Source: Novosphingobium barchaimii LL02
GTDB taxonomy: Bacteria; Pseudomonadota; Alphaproteobacteria; Sphingomonadales; Sphingomonadaceae
Assembly: GCF_001046635.1 (NCBI RefSeq)
Contig: NZ_KQ130454.1
Coordinates: 627,501 to 691,500 of the forward strand
Reading direction: 5' to 3'
DNA: 64,000 nt
Position numbers and translations under genes: made by a program. The notes beneath the pieces were generated by a model. That model had not been told where the DNA came from. It ran no database searches and saw only the letters and a list, made by a program, of their open reading frames with translations. Position 1 is the stretch's first letter; each line of letters starts with the position of its first letter. This document shows, one piece after another, positions 19,741 to 28,181 of this stretch.

Positions 19741-20139
19741 TCACCCTGCCACGAACGGCGCCGCCACTTCGGGCGGTACGCGCATCAGCCGGCCCGAGGC
19801 GATGTCGATCATCGCCCAGGTGGTGCGGGCCGAGACGATCACCTTGCCCGCCGCGTTGCGGAATTCCACGCGGCGGTCGAACCGGGCGCCGCTGGGGCCA
19901 TCCGGGATGAAGGTTTCGCCCGTCACGCTCTCGCCCTCGCGGATGTTGCCCCGGTAGTCGATCTCGTGACGGGTCACGAGCCAGGCGTATTTCGCCTGAT
20001 GCTCCGCCGGGGCGAGCGCGGCCCAGTGCGCGCCCGCCATCGCTTCCATCCACTGCACCCAGACCGCATTGTTGACGTGGCCCATGATGTCGATGTGCTC
20101 AGGGGACGCCGTGAAGGTCAGGGTGAAGTGCTCACTCAC
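19741..20139 (-). CDS. Acyl-CoA thioesterase (hotdog fold)
   Basis: 132 residues with the 4HBT/FatB-like hotdog pattern: DIMGHVNNAVWVQWMEAM, the helix-start motif with the HxNN active-site loop, then VTRHEIDYRGNIREGE. It should hydrolyse an acyl-CoA or acyl-ACP thioester; the acyl group is unknown. The GTG at 20139 overlaps the stop of the upstream oligopeptidase (GTGA), so the pair is co-translated. The longer open frame upstream of the GTG reads through the oligopeptidase in another frame and is not real coding sequence. Confidence 0.85.
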   Translation of the reverse strand: MSEHFTLTFTASPEHIDIMGHVNNAVWVQWMEAMAGAHWAALAPAEHQAKYAWLVTRHEIDYRGNIREGESVTGETFIPDGPSGARFDRRVEFRNAAGKVIVSARTTWAMIDIASGRLMRVPPEVAAPFVAG

Positions 20140-22214
20140 CCCTCGATACCCAGCTGCCACAGGATGAAGGCGAATTCCTCCGCCGTTTCCTTCAGGCTTT
20201 CGAACCGGCCCGACTTGCCGCCGTGGCCCGCGCCCATGTTGGTCTTGAGGATCAGTTCGTTGTCGTCGGTCTTGAGTTCGCGCAGGCGCGCCACCCACTT
20301 GGCCGGCTCCCAATAGGTCACGCGCGGGTCATTGAGGCCGGCGGTCACCATCAGCGGCGGATAGGCTTGCGCGGCTACCTGATCGTAGGGGCTGTAGCTG
20401 GCGATCAGTTCGAACGCGGCCTTGTCCTCGATCGGGTTGCCCCATTCCGGCCATTCTCCCGGGGTCAGCGGCAGGGTGTCGTCGAGCATCGTGTGCAAGA
20501 CGTCGACGAAGGGCACATGCGCCACCACCGCGCCGAACAGGTCCGGGTCGGAGTTGATGACCGCGCCCATCAGTTCCCCGCCGGCAGAGCCGCCCGAGAT
20601 GCTGATCTTGCCGGCCGAAGTGAAACCGCGCTCCACCAGCCCCTTCGCCACGTCGACGAAGTCGGTGAAGGTGTTGGTGCGCCGCTCCAGCTTGCCGGCC
20701 TTGTACCAGGCGCGGCCCATGTCGTCGCCGCCGCGGATGTGAGCGATGGCATAGGCGAACCCGCGGTCGACGAGGCTGAGACGCGTCGTCGAGAAACCGG
20801 GGTCGATGCTGATGCCGTAAGCGCCGTAGCCGTAGAGATGCAGCGGGCCGGCGCCGGTTCGGTCACGCCGGTAGACGATCGAGACCGGGATCGCGGTACC
20901 GTCTCGCGCGGTGATCTCCAGACGCTCGGTGGCATAGAGCGAGGCGTCGTAGCCCGAGGGGATTTCCTGGACCTTGAGCGTCTCCAGCGTGCGCGCGGCC
21001 ACATCGTAATCCAGCACCGAGGCGGGCGCGACCATCGACTCGTAGCTGAGCCGCAGGGTCGTCATGTGCCATTCGGGGTTGTTCGACAATCCGGCCGAAT
21101 AGCTGGCCTCGGGGAAAGCGATCGCCTCCACGCGGGAAGGGTCGTCGTAGTAACGGACCTGGATCTGGTCGAGACCGGCAAGGCGGCCCTCGATCACGTA
21201 GAAATCGCGGAACAGGTCCGCGCCCAAGAGGTAGAACGCGTCCGAACCCTCGATCAGGGTGGTCCACGTACCGGGATCGGCCAGCGGCGCGGTGGCGAGG
21301 CGGAAGTTCTCGTGCGTGTCGTTGGTGTGGATGTAGAGCACGTCCTCGCGCTCGTCGACGTCGTACTCCACGCCCTTCACGCGCGCCTTCACCAGGATCT
21401 GCGGGCCCAGCGGATCGGCGGCGAGGACCATGCGGCACTCGCTGGTTTCATGATCGCTGGAGCCGATCAGCAGCCACTTTTCGTTAGCGGTCAGCGAGGA
21501 GCCGACGCGGAAACCCTCGTCGTCCTCGTGGTACAGCTCGACATCGCTTTCCAGCGGCTGGCCCAGCCAGTGCAGGCGGGCGTTGTCGGTGCGCCACTGC
21601 TCGTTGGCGAGCGAGTAGACCAGCGCCTTGTCATTCGCCACCCAGACCAGCGAGGACAGCGTGCCGGGGATTTCGTCAGCCAGCAGTTCGCCGGTTTCGA
21701 GGTCCTTGATACGGGCGGTGAAGCGCTCCGAACCGTTGTCGTCATAGGCGTAGGCGAGCAGCTTGCCGTCGGCGCTGGTCGAAATCGCGCCGAGGTTGAA
21801 GTATTCCTTGCCCGCAGCCAGCGCCACTTCGTCGAGCATAAGCTCGTCCGGGCCGCCTGCGACGGGCTTGCGCCACCACTTCTTGTACTCTGCGCCTTCC
21901 TCGAACTCGATCCAGTAGAGCCAGTCGCCATCCTTCTGCGGGACCGAGGTATCGGCCTCCTTGATGCGCCCGCGCATTTCCGTGAACAGGGCATCGATGC
22001 GGCCCTGATGCGCACCCATGCGCGCCTTGAACCAGTCGTTCTCCGCCTCGAGGTGGGCGAGCACTTCCTTGTCGGTCACTTCGGGATAACCGGCGTCGCG
22101 CAGCCATGCGTAATCGTCGGTCACGGTCACGCCGTGGTGGGTGATCGAATGCGGCTTTTTTGCCGCCAGCGGGGGACCGATCAGGGTCGGGGTGGAATCT
22201 GCCATGGTCCCCAT
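20136..22214 (-). CDS. Prolyl oligopeptidase family serine peptidase (oligopeptidase B type)
   Basis: 692 residues. An N-terminal seven-bladed beta-propeller is followed by an alpha/beta hydrolase domain. The nucleophile is in ISGGSAGGELMGA (Ser near residue 540), the Asp in GLNDPRVTYWEP and the His in MGAGHGGKSGR. GGSAGG and the RRGxGYG-like GAYGISIDPGFS region point to the S9A oligopeptidase B group, which cuts short peptides after basic residues. No signal peptide, so cytoplasmic. A second in-frame ATG at 22205 is an equally good start. Confidence 0.92.
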   Translation of the reverse strand: MGTMADSTPTLIGPPLAAKKPHSITHHGVTVTDDYAWLRDAGYPEVTDKEVLAHLEAENDWFKARMGAHQGRIDALFTEMRGRIKEADTSVPQKDGDWLYWIEFEEGAEYKKWWRKPVAGGPDELMLDEVALAAGKEYFNLGAISTSADGKLLAYAYDDNGSERFTARIKDLETGELLADEIPGTLSSLVWVANDKALVYSLANEQWRTDNARLHWLGQPLESDVELYHEDDEGFRVGSSLTANEKWLLIGSSDHETSECRMVLAADPLGPQILVKARVKGVEYDVDEREDVLYIHTNDTHENFRLATAPLADPGTWTTLIEGSDAFYLLGADLFRDFYVIEGRLAGLDQIQVRYYDDPSRVEAIAFPEASYSAGLSNNPEWHMTTLRLSYESMVAPASVLDYDVAARTLETLKVQEIPSGYDASLYATERLEITARDGTAIPVSIVYRRDRTGAGPLHLYGYGAYGISIDPGFSTTRLSLVDRGFAYAIAHIRGGDDMGRAWYKAGKLERRTNTFTDFVDVAKGLVERGFTSAGKISISGGSAGGELMGAVINSDPDLFGAVVAHVPFVDVLHTMLDDTLPLTPGEWPEWGNPIEDKAAFELIASYSPYDQVAAQAYPPLMVTAGLNDPRVTYWEPAKWVARLRELKTDDNELILKTNMGAGHGGKSGRFESLKETAEEFAFILWQLGIEG

Positions 22215-22275
22215 CTAGGGGCTGGGCGGGTCAAGGTGAAGCGGTCTTGCGCAAAACTGCGGTGCGTTCCCCAAT

Positions 22276-22359
22276 CGCGTCACCACGCGCTTCGGTCACT
22301 CCGCGTTCCGGTCAATCGCTTCCGGTCACCCACGCTCCCGGTCACCCGCTTCCGTCACC
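22276..22359 (+). repeat. Degenerate tandem GTCAC repeats
   Basis: About six imperfect units of 13-16 bases, each beginning GTCAC and ending TTCCG or close to it (for example GTCACTCCGCGTTCCG, then GTCAATCGCTTCCG, then GTCACCCACGCTCCCG). The last GTCAC merges into the GTCA of the hairpin repeat at 22354. The units are too short and irregular for CRISPR. Confidence 0.55.
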
Positions 22360-22486
22360 CTGAACTTGTTTCAGGGTCCATCTGCCGGTTTACGCCGAGC
22401 CGTTACCCCGCCAACCGCCTTTTCAGCTTACTGTTCCAACCTCGGGACCGGCGGCGCGATGGACCCTGAAACAAGTTCAGGGTGAC
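22354..22486. repeat. Inverted pair of CCCTGAA hairpin repeats, no gene inside
   Basis: Left copy 22354-22382 (GTCA, CCCTGAA stem, CTTGT, TTCAGGG, TCCATC). Right copy 22458-22486 is its exact reverse complement. The 75 bases between hold no open frame. The right arm is preceded by CGGCGC, as in the other pairs. The rest of the 449-base gap (22215-22663) shows only the tandem GTCAC units to the left and the aminopeptidase leader to the right. Confidence 0.85.
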
Positions 22487-22663
22487 GAGGGCTTTTTATG
22501 GCGGCCGCTCGGCTGGCCGCCTCCCGGCCAACGGTTCTGAACACTTGCGCCCGGCGCCGCACTTCGGGGGCGAGCGAGGAAACCAACCTCCGCCGCCGCT
22601 TCCCCTTCCGCCCTACAAACCCTATGTTCGCCGCATGACACCCGCAAGCCGGATACCTTACCC

Positions 22664-24484
22664 ATGCTGATGAATACCCATGAAGCCCGCCTCGATGCTC
22701 TCCGCAAGGAGTTGAAGGCGCGCGGCCTCGACGGCTTCGTGATCCCGATTTCCGACGAACACATGAGCGAATATGTCGGCGGCTATGCCCAGCGCCTCGA
22801 ATGGCTGACCGGCTTCGGCGGATCGGCGGGTACGGCGGCGGTACTGACGGACCCCGCGCTGACCCCGGCGGCGGCGATGTTCGTCGACGGGCGCTACACC
22901 CTGCAGGTGCGCGATCAGGTCGACGGGCGGCTTTACGCCTACGAAAGCGTGCCGCAGACGACCATCGCCGCATGGCTGGCCGTCCACGCCCCGGCAGGCG
23001 CGAAGATCGGCTACGATGCATGGCTGCACGGGTCGAAGTGGGCGCAGGCCGCCGAGGCGGCGCTGGCGGCCAAAGGCGGCACCCTCGTCGCGGTGGACGG
23101 CAACCCGGTCGACACCGTGTGGCAGGACCGCCCGGCCCCGTCGCCCGCCCCTGCCCTCGTCCATCCCGACCGGTTCACCGGCGAGGTCAGCGAGGCCAAG
23201 CGCGCCGCCGTTTCCGAATGGCTGGCAGGGCGAAACCTGGACGCCGCCGTCATCACCGCGCTCGATTCGATCGCCTGGCTGCTCAACATTCGCGGCACCG
23301 ACGTGGAACGCACGCCGGTCGCCCTGTCCTATGTCATCGCGCGCGCCGATGGCACCGCCGACCTGTTCATCGCGCCCGAGAAGGTGACAGACGACCTGCG
23401 CCGCCACCTCGGCAATGCGGTCAGCATCAAGCCGCGTGACGGGTTCGTGGCGGCCTTGCGCGATCTTTCGGGCAAGCGCGTCTCCGTCGACCCTGAACGG
23501 GCGGTCAGCGCGATCTTCGAGGAGCTTCGCAAGGCGGGCGCCGCCGTGGTCGAGGACCGCGATCCCACCGTGCTGCCCAAGGCGATCAAGAACCCGGTCG
23601 AGCAGGCCGGCCACCGCGCCGCGCAGGCCCGCGACGGCGCCGCAGTATCGCGCTTCCTGCACTGGCTCGCGGTGGAAGCGCCCAAGGGCGAAGTCACCGA
23701 GATGTCCGCCGCCGACAAGCTGCAGGCCTGCCGCCAGGAAGCGGGCGACCTGCGCGACCTGTCGTTCGACACGATTTCCGGCGCGGGGCCGAACGGCGCG
23801 GTCGTCCATTACCGCGTTTCGGAGGAGACCAACCGCACGCTGGAGGCCAATTCGGTCTACCTCGTCGATTCGGGCGGCCAGTATCCCGACGGCACCACCG
23901 ACATCACCCGCACCGTCTGGGTCGGCCCCGGTGCTCCGGGTCCCGAAGTGAAGGACCGCTTCACCCGCGTGCTCAAGGGCCATATCGCCCTGGCCTCGGC
24001 GGTGTTTCCCAAGGGCACGGCGGGCAGCCAGCTGGACGTTCTGGCGCGGATGCCGCTGTGGCAGGCCGGGCTGGACTATGCCCACGGCACCGGCCACGGC
24101 GTGGGCAGCTTCCTCTCGGTCCACGAAGGCCCGCAGCGCATCGCCAAGTCGGCGGGCGGCCAGCCCGGCGGCGACCAGCCGCTGCTGGCCGGCATGTTCC
24201 TCTCCAACGAACCCGGCTACTACAAGGCCGGCGAATACGGCATCCGCATCGAGAACCTCGTCCTTGTCGAACCGCGCACGATCGCCGGCGGCGAAGGCGA
24301 CTTCCTCGGCTTCGAGACGTTGACTCATGTGCCGATCGAGCGGCATCTGGTCGACACCGGCCTGCTGACCGAAACGGAGATCGCATGGTGGAACACCTAT
24401 CACGCCCGTGTCCTGGAGATCATCGGCCCGCAGCTGGAAGGCGCCGCCAAGGCCTGGCTCGAAGCGCAGTGCGCGGCGCTGTGA
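22664..24484 (+). CDS. Xaa-Pro aminopeptidase P family protein
   Basis: 606 residues, the long three-domain form of aminopeptidase P (two creatinase-like N-terminal domains plus an M24 metallopeptidase domain). The dinuclear metal ligands are visible: DSGGQYPDGTTDITRT (two Asp), GTGHGVGSFLSVHEGP (His), SNEPGYY (Glu) and IRIENLVL (Glu). It removes N-terminal residues ahead of proline. No signal peptide. A second ATG six bases on (22670) could also be the start. The cupin gene follows after one base. Confidence 0.93.
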   Translation: MLMNTHEARLDALRKELKARGLDGFVIPISDEHMSEYVGGYAQRLEWLTGFGGSAGTAAVLTDPALTPAAAMFVDGRYTLQVRDQVDGRLYAYESVPQTTIAAWLAVHAPAGAKIGYDAWLHGSKWAQAAEAALAAKGGTLVAVDGNPVDTVWQDRPAPSPAPALVHPDRFTGEVSEAKRAAVSEWLAGRNLDAAVITALDSIAWLLNIRGTDVERTPVALSYVIARADGTADLFIAPEKVTDDLRRHLGNAVSIKPRDGFVAALRDLSGKRVSVDPERAVSAIFEELRKAGAAVVEDRDPTVLPKAIKNPVEQAGHRAAQARDGAAVSRFLHWLAVEAPKGEVTEMSAADKLQACRQEAGDLRDLSFDTISGAGPNGAVVHYRVSEETNRTLEANSVYLVDSGGQYPDGTTDITRTVWVGPGAPGPEVKDRFTRVLKGHIALASAVFPKGTAGSQLDVLARMPLWQAGLDYAHGTGHGVGSFLSVHEGPQRIAKSAGGQPGGDQPLLAGMFLSNEPGYYKAGEYGIRIENLVLVEPRTIAGGEGDFLGFETLTHVPIERHLVDTGLLTETEIAWWNTYHARVLEIIGPQLEGAAKAWLEAQCAAL

Positions 24485-24485
24485 C

Positions 24486-24887
24486 ATGACCGCCCGGGCG
24501 CATGACCTTCGCACCCACCCCGTCCACCTCGGGCTGGGCGCGAAGGCGGCGGCCCAGCCGGCCTTCACCGGTATGGAGTGGTACGCCGCCTATGCGCAGC
24601 GTAACGCGGCGGACGGCCGCGAAGGCCGCCTCGTCTCCATGTACGATTTCACCTCGGACTGGGACGTCTGGGAAATGCACCCTCTCGGCGACGAACTGGT
24701 GGTGTGCCTGTCGGGCGAACTGACGCTGATTCAGGAAGGGCCGGACGGCGGCCTCCATTCCGAGACGATCACGGCGGGCCAGTACATCATCAACCCGGCG
24801 GGCGTCTGGCACACCGCGAATGTGGCGGCGGCGGCCAGCGTATTGTTCGTCACCGCCGGGGAAGGCACCGAAGGGCGCCCGCGCTGA
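24486..24887 (+). CDS. Cupin-domain protein
   Basis: 133 residues with a single cupin barrel. The first motif region is WDVWEMHPLGDELVVCLSGE and the second is GQYIINPAGVWHTANV, with His at the usual metal-binding positions (MHP, VWHT) and Glu/Asp near them. Function is unknown; small cupins can be isomerases, dioxygenases or binding proteins. The ATG lies one base after the pepP-like stop, so the two are in one transcription unit. Confidence 0.82.
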   Translation: MTARAHDLRTHPVHLGLGAKAAAQPAFTGMEWYAAYAQRNAADGREGRLVSMYDFTSDWDVWEMHPLGDELVVCLSGELTLIQEGPDGGLHSETITAGQYIINPAGVWHTANVAAAASVLFVTAGEGTEGRPR

Positions 24888-24989
24888 ACCGCCGTTCATC
24901 GGCTTTGCGGTCAGCTGAACAGCCCAGGGCGAATGTGACAATTGGCGACAATAATCGCCTGACCCGGCATAACTGCGCGACAAAACGCG

Positions 24990-25007
24990 TCTAGAACAGT
25001 TCTTAGA
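24990..25007. promoter_or_regulatory. Palindrome in EF-hand operon leader
   Basis: TCTAGAACAGTTCTTAGA has a perfect 11-base core, AGAAC-A-GTTCT, 78 bases before the EF-hand start codon. It looks like a dimeric repressor or activator site. The protein that binds is unknown. Confidence 0.4.
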
Positions 25008-25084
25008 GAGCCGCGGGGCAGTTCTTCCCCCTCCCCTACTCGTCTCGCGGTTCTCATCCATTTTTCTGTTCGGGACACACGCTC

Positions 25085-25789
25085 ATGACAATCTCCATCA
25101 AGAAACTGGCGCTGGGGCTTTCGGTCGCAGCTCTCTCCATCGGCGGCGTTGCCTGCGCGCAGGCGCCTGCCGCACCGGCCCGCCCCGGCCACGAACGGCC
25201 GAAGATCGACGCCAACGGCGACGGCACCATCACCCGCGCCGAAGCCCAGGCCGCCGCCGCCGCGATGTTCACGAAGGTGGACGTCAACAAGGATGGCAAG
25301 ATCGACCAGGCCGACCGCGAAATGGCTCGCCAGCAAAAGCGCGAAGGCCATTTCGCCAAGCTCGATGCCAACAGCGACGGCTCCGTCTCGAAGGCCGAAT
25401 TCATGGCCGACAGGGGCCCCGAAGGTCGCGGCCGTGGCCCCGGCATGGATGGCCCCCCGCCGCCTCCGGGTGAAATGGCCAAGGATGGCCCCGGCAAGGA
25501 TGGCCCGCGCGGCGATCACGGCAAGCGCGGTCGTCACGGCCACGGCTTTGGCGGCGGCCGGATGGGCGGCGGCATGATGGGCATGGCCCGCGATGCCGAC
25601 GCCAACAAGGACGGCGCCATCAGCAAGGACGAGTTCATGGCCGCCGCCACGAAGCGCTTCGACGCCGCCGACACCAACCACGACGGCAAGGTGACCAAGG
25701 AAGAAAAGCAGGCCGCCCGCGCCGCCATGAAGGCCCAGTGGGATGCAAAGCGGGAAGCAAAGCGGGCTGACAAGACGGCCGGAAACTGA
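25085..25789 (+). CDS. Secreted EF-hand calcium-binding protein
   Basis: 234 residues with a Sec signal peptide (TISIKKLALGLSVAALSI, cleavage near AQAPA about residue 24-28). Five EF-hand loops are visible: DANGDGTITRAE, DVNKDGKIDQAD, DANSDGSVSKAE, DANKDGAISKDE and DTNHDGKVTKEE. All keep Asp at 1, Asp/Asn at 3 and Asp at 5. A Gly/Pro/His/Arg-rich linker (PGMDGPPPPPGEM and GKRGRHGHGFGGGRMGGG) separates the third and fourth loops. It is probably periplasmic. The two-component genes begin 29 bases downstream, suggesting a functional link. Confidence 0.88.
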   Translation: MTISIKKLALGLSVAALSIGGVACAQAPAAPARPGHERPKIDANGDGTITRAEAQAAAAAMFTKVDVNKDGKIDQADREMARQQKREGHFAKLDANSDGSVSKAEFMADRGPEGRGRGPGMDGPPPPPGEMAKDGPGKDGPRGDHGKRGRHGHGFGGGRMGGGMMGMARDADANKDGAISKDEFMAAATKRFDAADTNHDGKVTKEEKQAARAAMKAQWDAKREAKRADKTAGN

Positions 25790-25818
25790 CAGGACGGCGC
25801 GGTAATCAAGGATTTGCA

Positions 25819-26574
25819 ATGAACGATACCGCGCCCTCCCCCGCACCGGCCAAGCTGCTCCTCGTCGACGACGAAGCGGCGCTGCGCGAACCCCTGGGCG
25901 ACTATCTGTCGCGGCAGGGGTTTGCCGTCGTCCAGTGCTCTAGCGCGGCCGAGGCCCGCTCGCGCCTGCGCGACGCCCCGCACGAAGGCCCGTTCGACCT
26001 CGTCCTGCTCGACATCATGATGCCGGGCGAGGACGGCCTTTCGCTGTGCCGCCATCTTGTCGAGACGCAGGACCTGCCGGTGATCTTCCTCACCGCGCGC
26101 GGCGAGGCGACGGACCGCATCGTCGGCCTCGAAATCGGCGCCGACGATTACGTGGTGAAGCCGTTCGAGCCGCGCGAACTGGTCGCCCGCATCCGCAGCG
26201 TACTGCGCCGCGCCTCGCGCAGCGCTCCTGCGGCGACCGAAAACGAGGCTTTCGAATTCGAAGGCTGGCGCCTCGATCCGCTCAAGCGCCGCCTGATCGA
26301 CCAGGAAGGCGCGATCGTCGCGATCTCCTCGGTGGAATTCCGCCTGCTGCTGGCGTTCCTCGAACACCCCCGGCAGGTGCTCAACCGCGACCGCCTGCTC
26401 GACATGGTGCAGGGCCGCGAGGCGCACCTGTTCGACCGCGCGGTGGACAACCAGGTCAGCCGCCTGCGCCGCAAGGTGGAAGTCGACAGCCGCAACCCGC
26501 AGCTGATCCAGACCGTGTGGGGCGGCGGCTACATGCTGGCCACCGATGTGCGCCGCGTGGTGCTGGACAACTGA
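25819..26574 (+). CDS. OmpR-family response regulator
   Basis: 251 residues. Receiver domain about 12-125 with phosphorylated Asp65 (LVLLDIMMPGEDG), the acidic pair in LLVDDEAALRE, and Lys114 in DDYVVKPFEP. The C-terminal winged helix contains LNRDRLLDMVQGRE, DNQVSRLRRKVE and VWGGGYML. It should bind DNA upstream of its targets after phosphorylation by the kinase encoded next. The stop overlaps the kinase start by one base (TGATG). Confidence 0.95.
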   Translation: MNDTAPSPAPAKLLLVDDEAALREPLGDYLSRQGFAVVQCSSAAEARSRLRDAPHEGPFDLVLLDIMMPGEDGLSLCRHLVETQDLPVIFLTARGEATDRIVGLEIGADDYVVKPFEPRELVARIRSVLRRASRSAPAATENEAFEFEGWRLDPLKRRLIDQEGAIVAISSVEFRLLLAFLEHPRQVLNRDRLLDMVQGREAHLFDRAVDNQVSRLRRKVEVDSRNPQLIQTVWGGGYMLATDVRRVVLDN

Positions 26575-28010
26575 TGCGGATGCCGCGCCTTTCCTTCCTG
26601 CGGCCCAAGAGCCTGATGGGCCAGATGCTGCTGGCGGTCGCCGCCGCGCTGCTGCTGGTGCAGGGCATCGGCGCCATCCTCGTCTACCGCGCCCAGCGCG
26701 AAAGCTACGAAGTGGGCATGGTCAATGCCGCTGCCTTCCGCCTCATCGCCGAGACACGCGGCCGGGGCGGCGTCGGCCATATCGGCCGTCACGACCGCTC
26801 GCCCTTCGCGGGCCCGCCCCTGCGCGGTTTTCCGCTGCAAACCAGCAATGCATCGCCCGCCAACCCCGGCGAGCCGCGCGACACCCGGGCGGAAGCACGC
26901 CTCCAGCGCATTCTGACCGAACAGGAATTCCCTTCGTCCGGCATCGTCGTGGTCCACCGCACGGTCCAGGGCGATCCCGTGGGCCACGACAACACCATGA
27001 AGTGGGCCGCGCACAGGGGGAAGGATGAACGGCAGATCGCCGACCGGATGGACGACCACCTGCTCGTCGTCGGCGTAAAGCAGCCTGCCGGCGGCGGCTG
27101 GACGATCGTGCGGGTCCGCTCGCCGCGCGACGCGAACATGCTGGTCCAGCCGCTGATCGTCCAGACGCTCATCATCTATCTGGTGCTGGTAGGCGCGGTG
27201 GCGCTGATCCTGCGGCGCATCACCCGCCCGCTGGCGGCGCTGACCCGCCGGGTCGAACAGTTCGCCGTCGCCCCCGGCTCGGTCGGCCAGCTCGAACCGA
27301 GCGGGCCTGAGGACATGCGCCACCTGATCGTCGCGCACAATGCGATGGAGGCACGCATCGTCGCCATGCTGGATGAAAAGGACGTGATGCTCGGCGCCAT
27401 CGGCCACGATCTCAAGACCCCGCTGGCGGCGCTGCGCGTGCGCATCGAATCGGTCGAGGACGATAACGAGCGCGGCCGCATGGCCCGCACGATCGAGGAT
27501 ATCGTGCGTACCCTCGACGACATCCTCTCGCTGGCCCGGGTAGGCCGCCCGAGCGACCCGCGCGAACGCACCGAACTGTCCGCCCTCGTCGCCTCGGTGG
27601 TCGAGGAATACGAGGACATGGGAGAGCCGGTGGAACTGGGCGATACCCAGCGCATCGTCCTGGAACTGCGCTCCACCTGGATGCGGCGCGCCCTGCGCAA
27701 CCTGATCGGCAACGCCCTGCGTTACGGCCAGCGCGCCCGCGTGACGCTGGTGCGCGAGGGCGGCAGCGCCGTTATCCTGATCGAAGACGATGGCCCCGGC
27801 ATCCCGGACGACACCATTGAGGACATGATGAACCCCTTCGTGCGCGGCGATCCTTCGCGCAATTCCACCACCGGCGGCGCGGGCCTCGGCCTTGCCCTGG
27901 CCCGCGCGATCGCCGACCAGCACGGCGGCGCGCTGATCCTGGCGAACCGCCTGTCGGCTGCGGGCACGGTAGAGGGCCTTACCGCCAGGCTGGAAATCCC
28001 CGTCGGCTAA
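26574..28010 (+). CDS. Membrane sensor histidine kinase
   Basis: 478 residues. One N-terminal helix (MLLAVAAALLLVQGIGAIL) and a second near 195 (TLIIYLVLVGAVALIL) bracket a periplasmic region of about 140 residues rich in His, Arg and Pro. HAMP follows, then a HisKA domain with His278 in GAIGHDLKTPLAAL. The HATPase domain shows the N box NLIGNALRYG, the G1 box EDDGPGIPD and the G2 box GGAGLGLALARA. The partner regulator is directly upstream. The signal is unknown; the neighbouring EF-hand protein hints at calcium or envelope status (inference). Confidence 0.94.
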   Translation: MRMPRLSFLRPKSLMGQMLLAVAAALLLVQGIGAILVYRAQRESYEVGMVNAAAFRLIAETRGRGGVGHIGRHDRSPFAGPPLRGFPLQTSNASPANPGEPRDTRAEARLQRILTEQEFPSSGIVVVHRTVQGDPVGHDNTMKWAAHRGKDERQIADRMDDHLLVVGVKQPAGGGWTIVRVRSPRDANMLVQPLIVQTLIIYLVLVGAVALILRRITRPLAALTRRVEQFAVAPGSVGQLEPSGPEDMRHLIVAHNAMEARIVAMLDEKDVMLGAIGHDLKTPLAALRVRIESVEDDNERGRMARTIEDIVRTLDDILSLARVGRPSDPRERTELSALVASVVEEYEDMGEPVELGDTQRIVLELRSTWMRRALRNLIGNALRYGQRARVTLVREGGSAVILIEDDGPGIPDDTIEDMMNPFVRGDPSRNSTTGGAGLGLALARAIADQHGGALILANRLSAAGTVEGLTARLEIPVG

Positions 28011-28025
28011 GGCTGGTGCGCCTTA

Positions 28026-28181
28026 GAGACCGTTTGGAAATTCGCGGACGCGAATTTCGCGGCACCGGCCCTGTCCCCCACCCGACCGCCCATCGGCAGT
28101 ATCATGTGGGTGGTCGGGTGGGGGAGAGGGCCGGTGCCGCTTCGAAAATGCCGCTTTCGGCATTTTTGCAAACAGACTCTC
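28026..28181. repeat. Composite palindromic element between convergent genes
   Basis: A 34-base near-perfect inverted repeat (28059-28092 against 28107-28140; two mismatches) with a 14-base loop forms the centre. It is flanked on the left by the small palindrome AAATTCGCGGACGCGAATTT and on the right by the hairpin AAATGCCG-CTTT-CGGCATTT. Outer ends GAGACCGTTTG and CAAACAGACTCTC are also roughly inverted. It fills the space between the kinase and DUF853 genes; its right end contains the DUF853 stop codon. Confidence 0.75.

Noticed and set aside
22276-22359. CRISPR array
   Set aside because: Units are only 13-16 bases, uneven and without spacers; no cas genes in the window.
20223-22469. Open frame of 748 codons antisense to the oligopeptidase
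   Set aside because: Shadow of a certain gene; it also runs through the repeat pair downstream.
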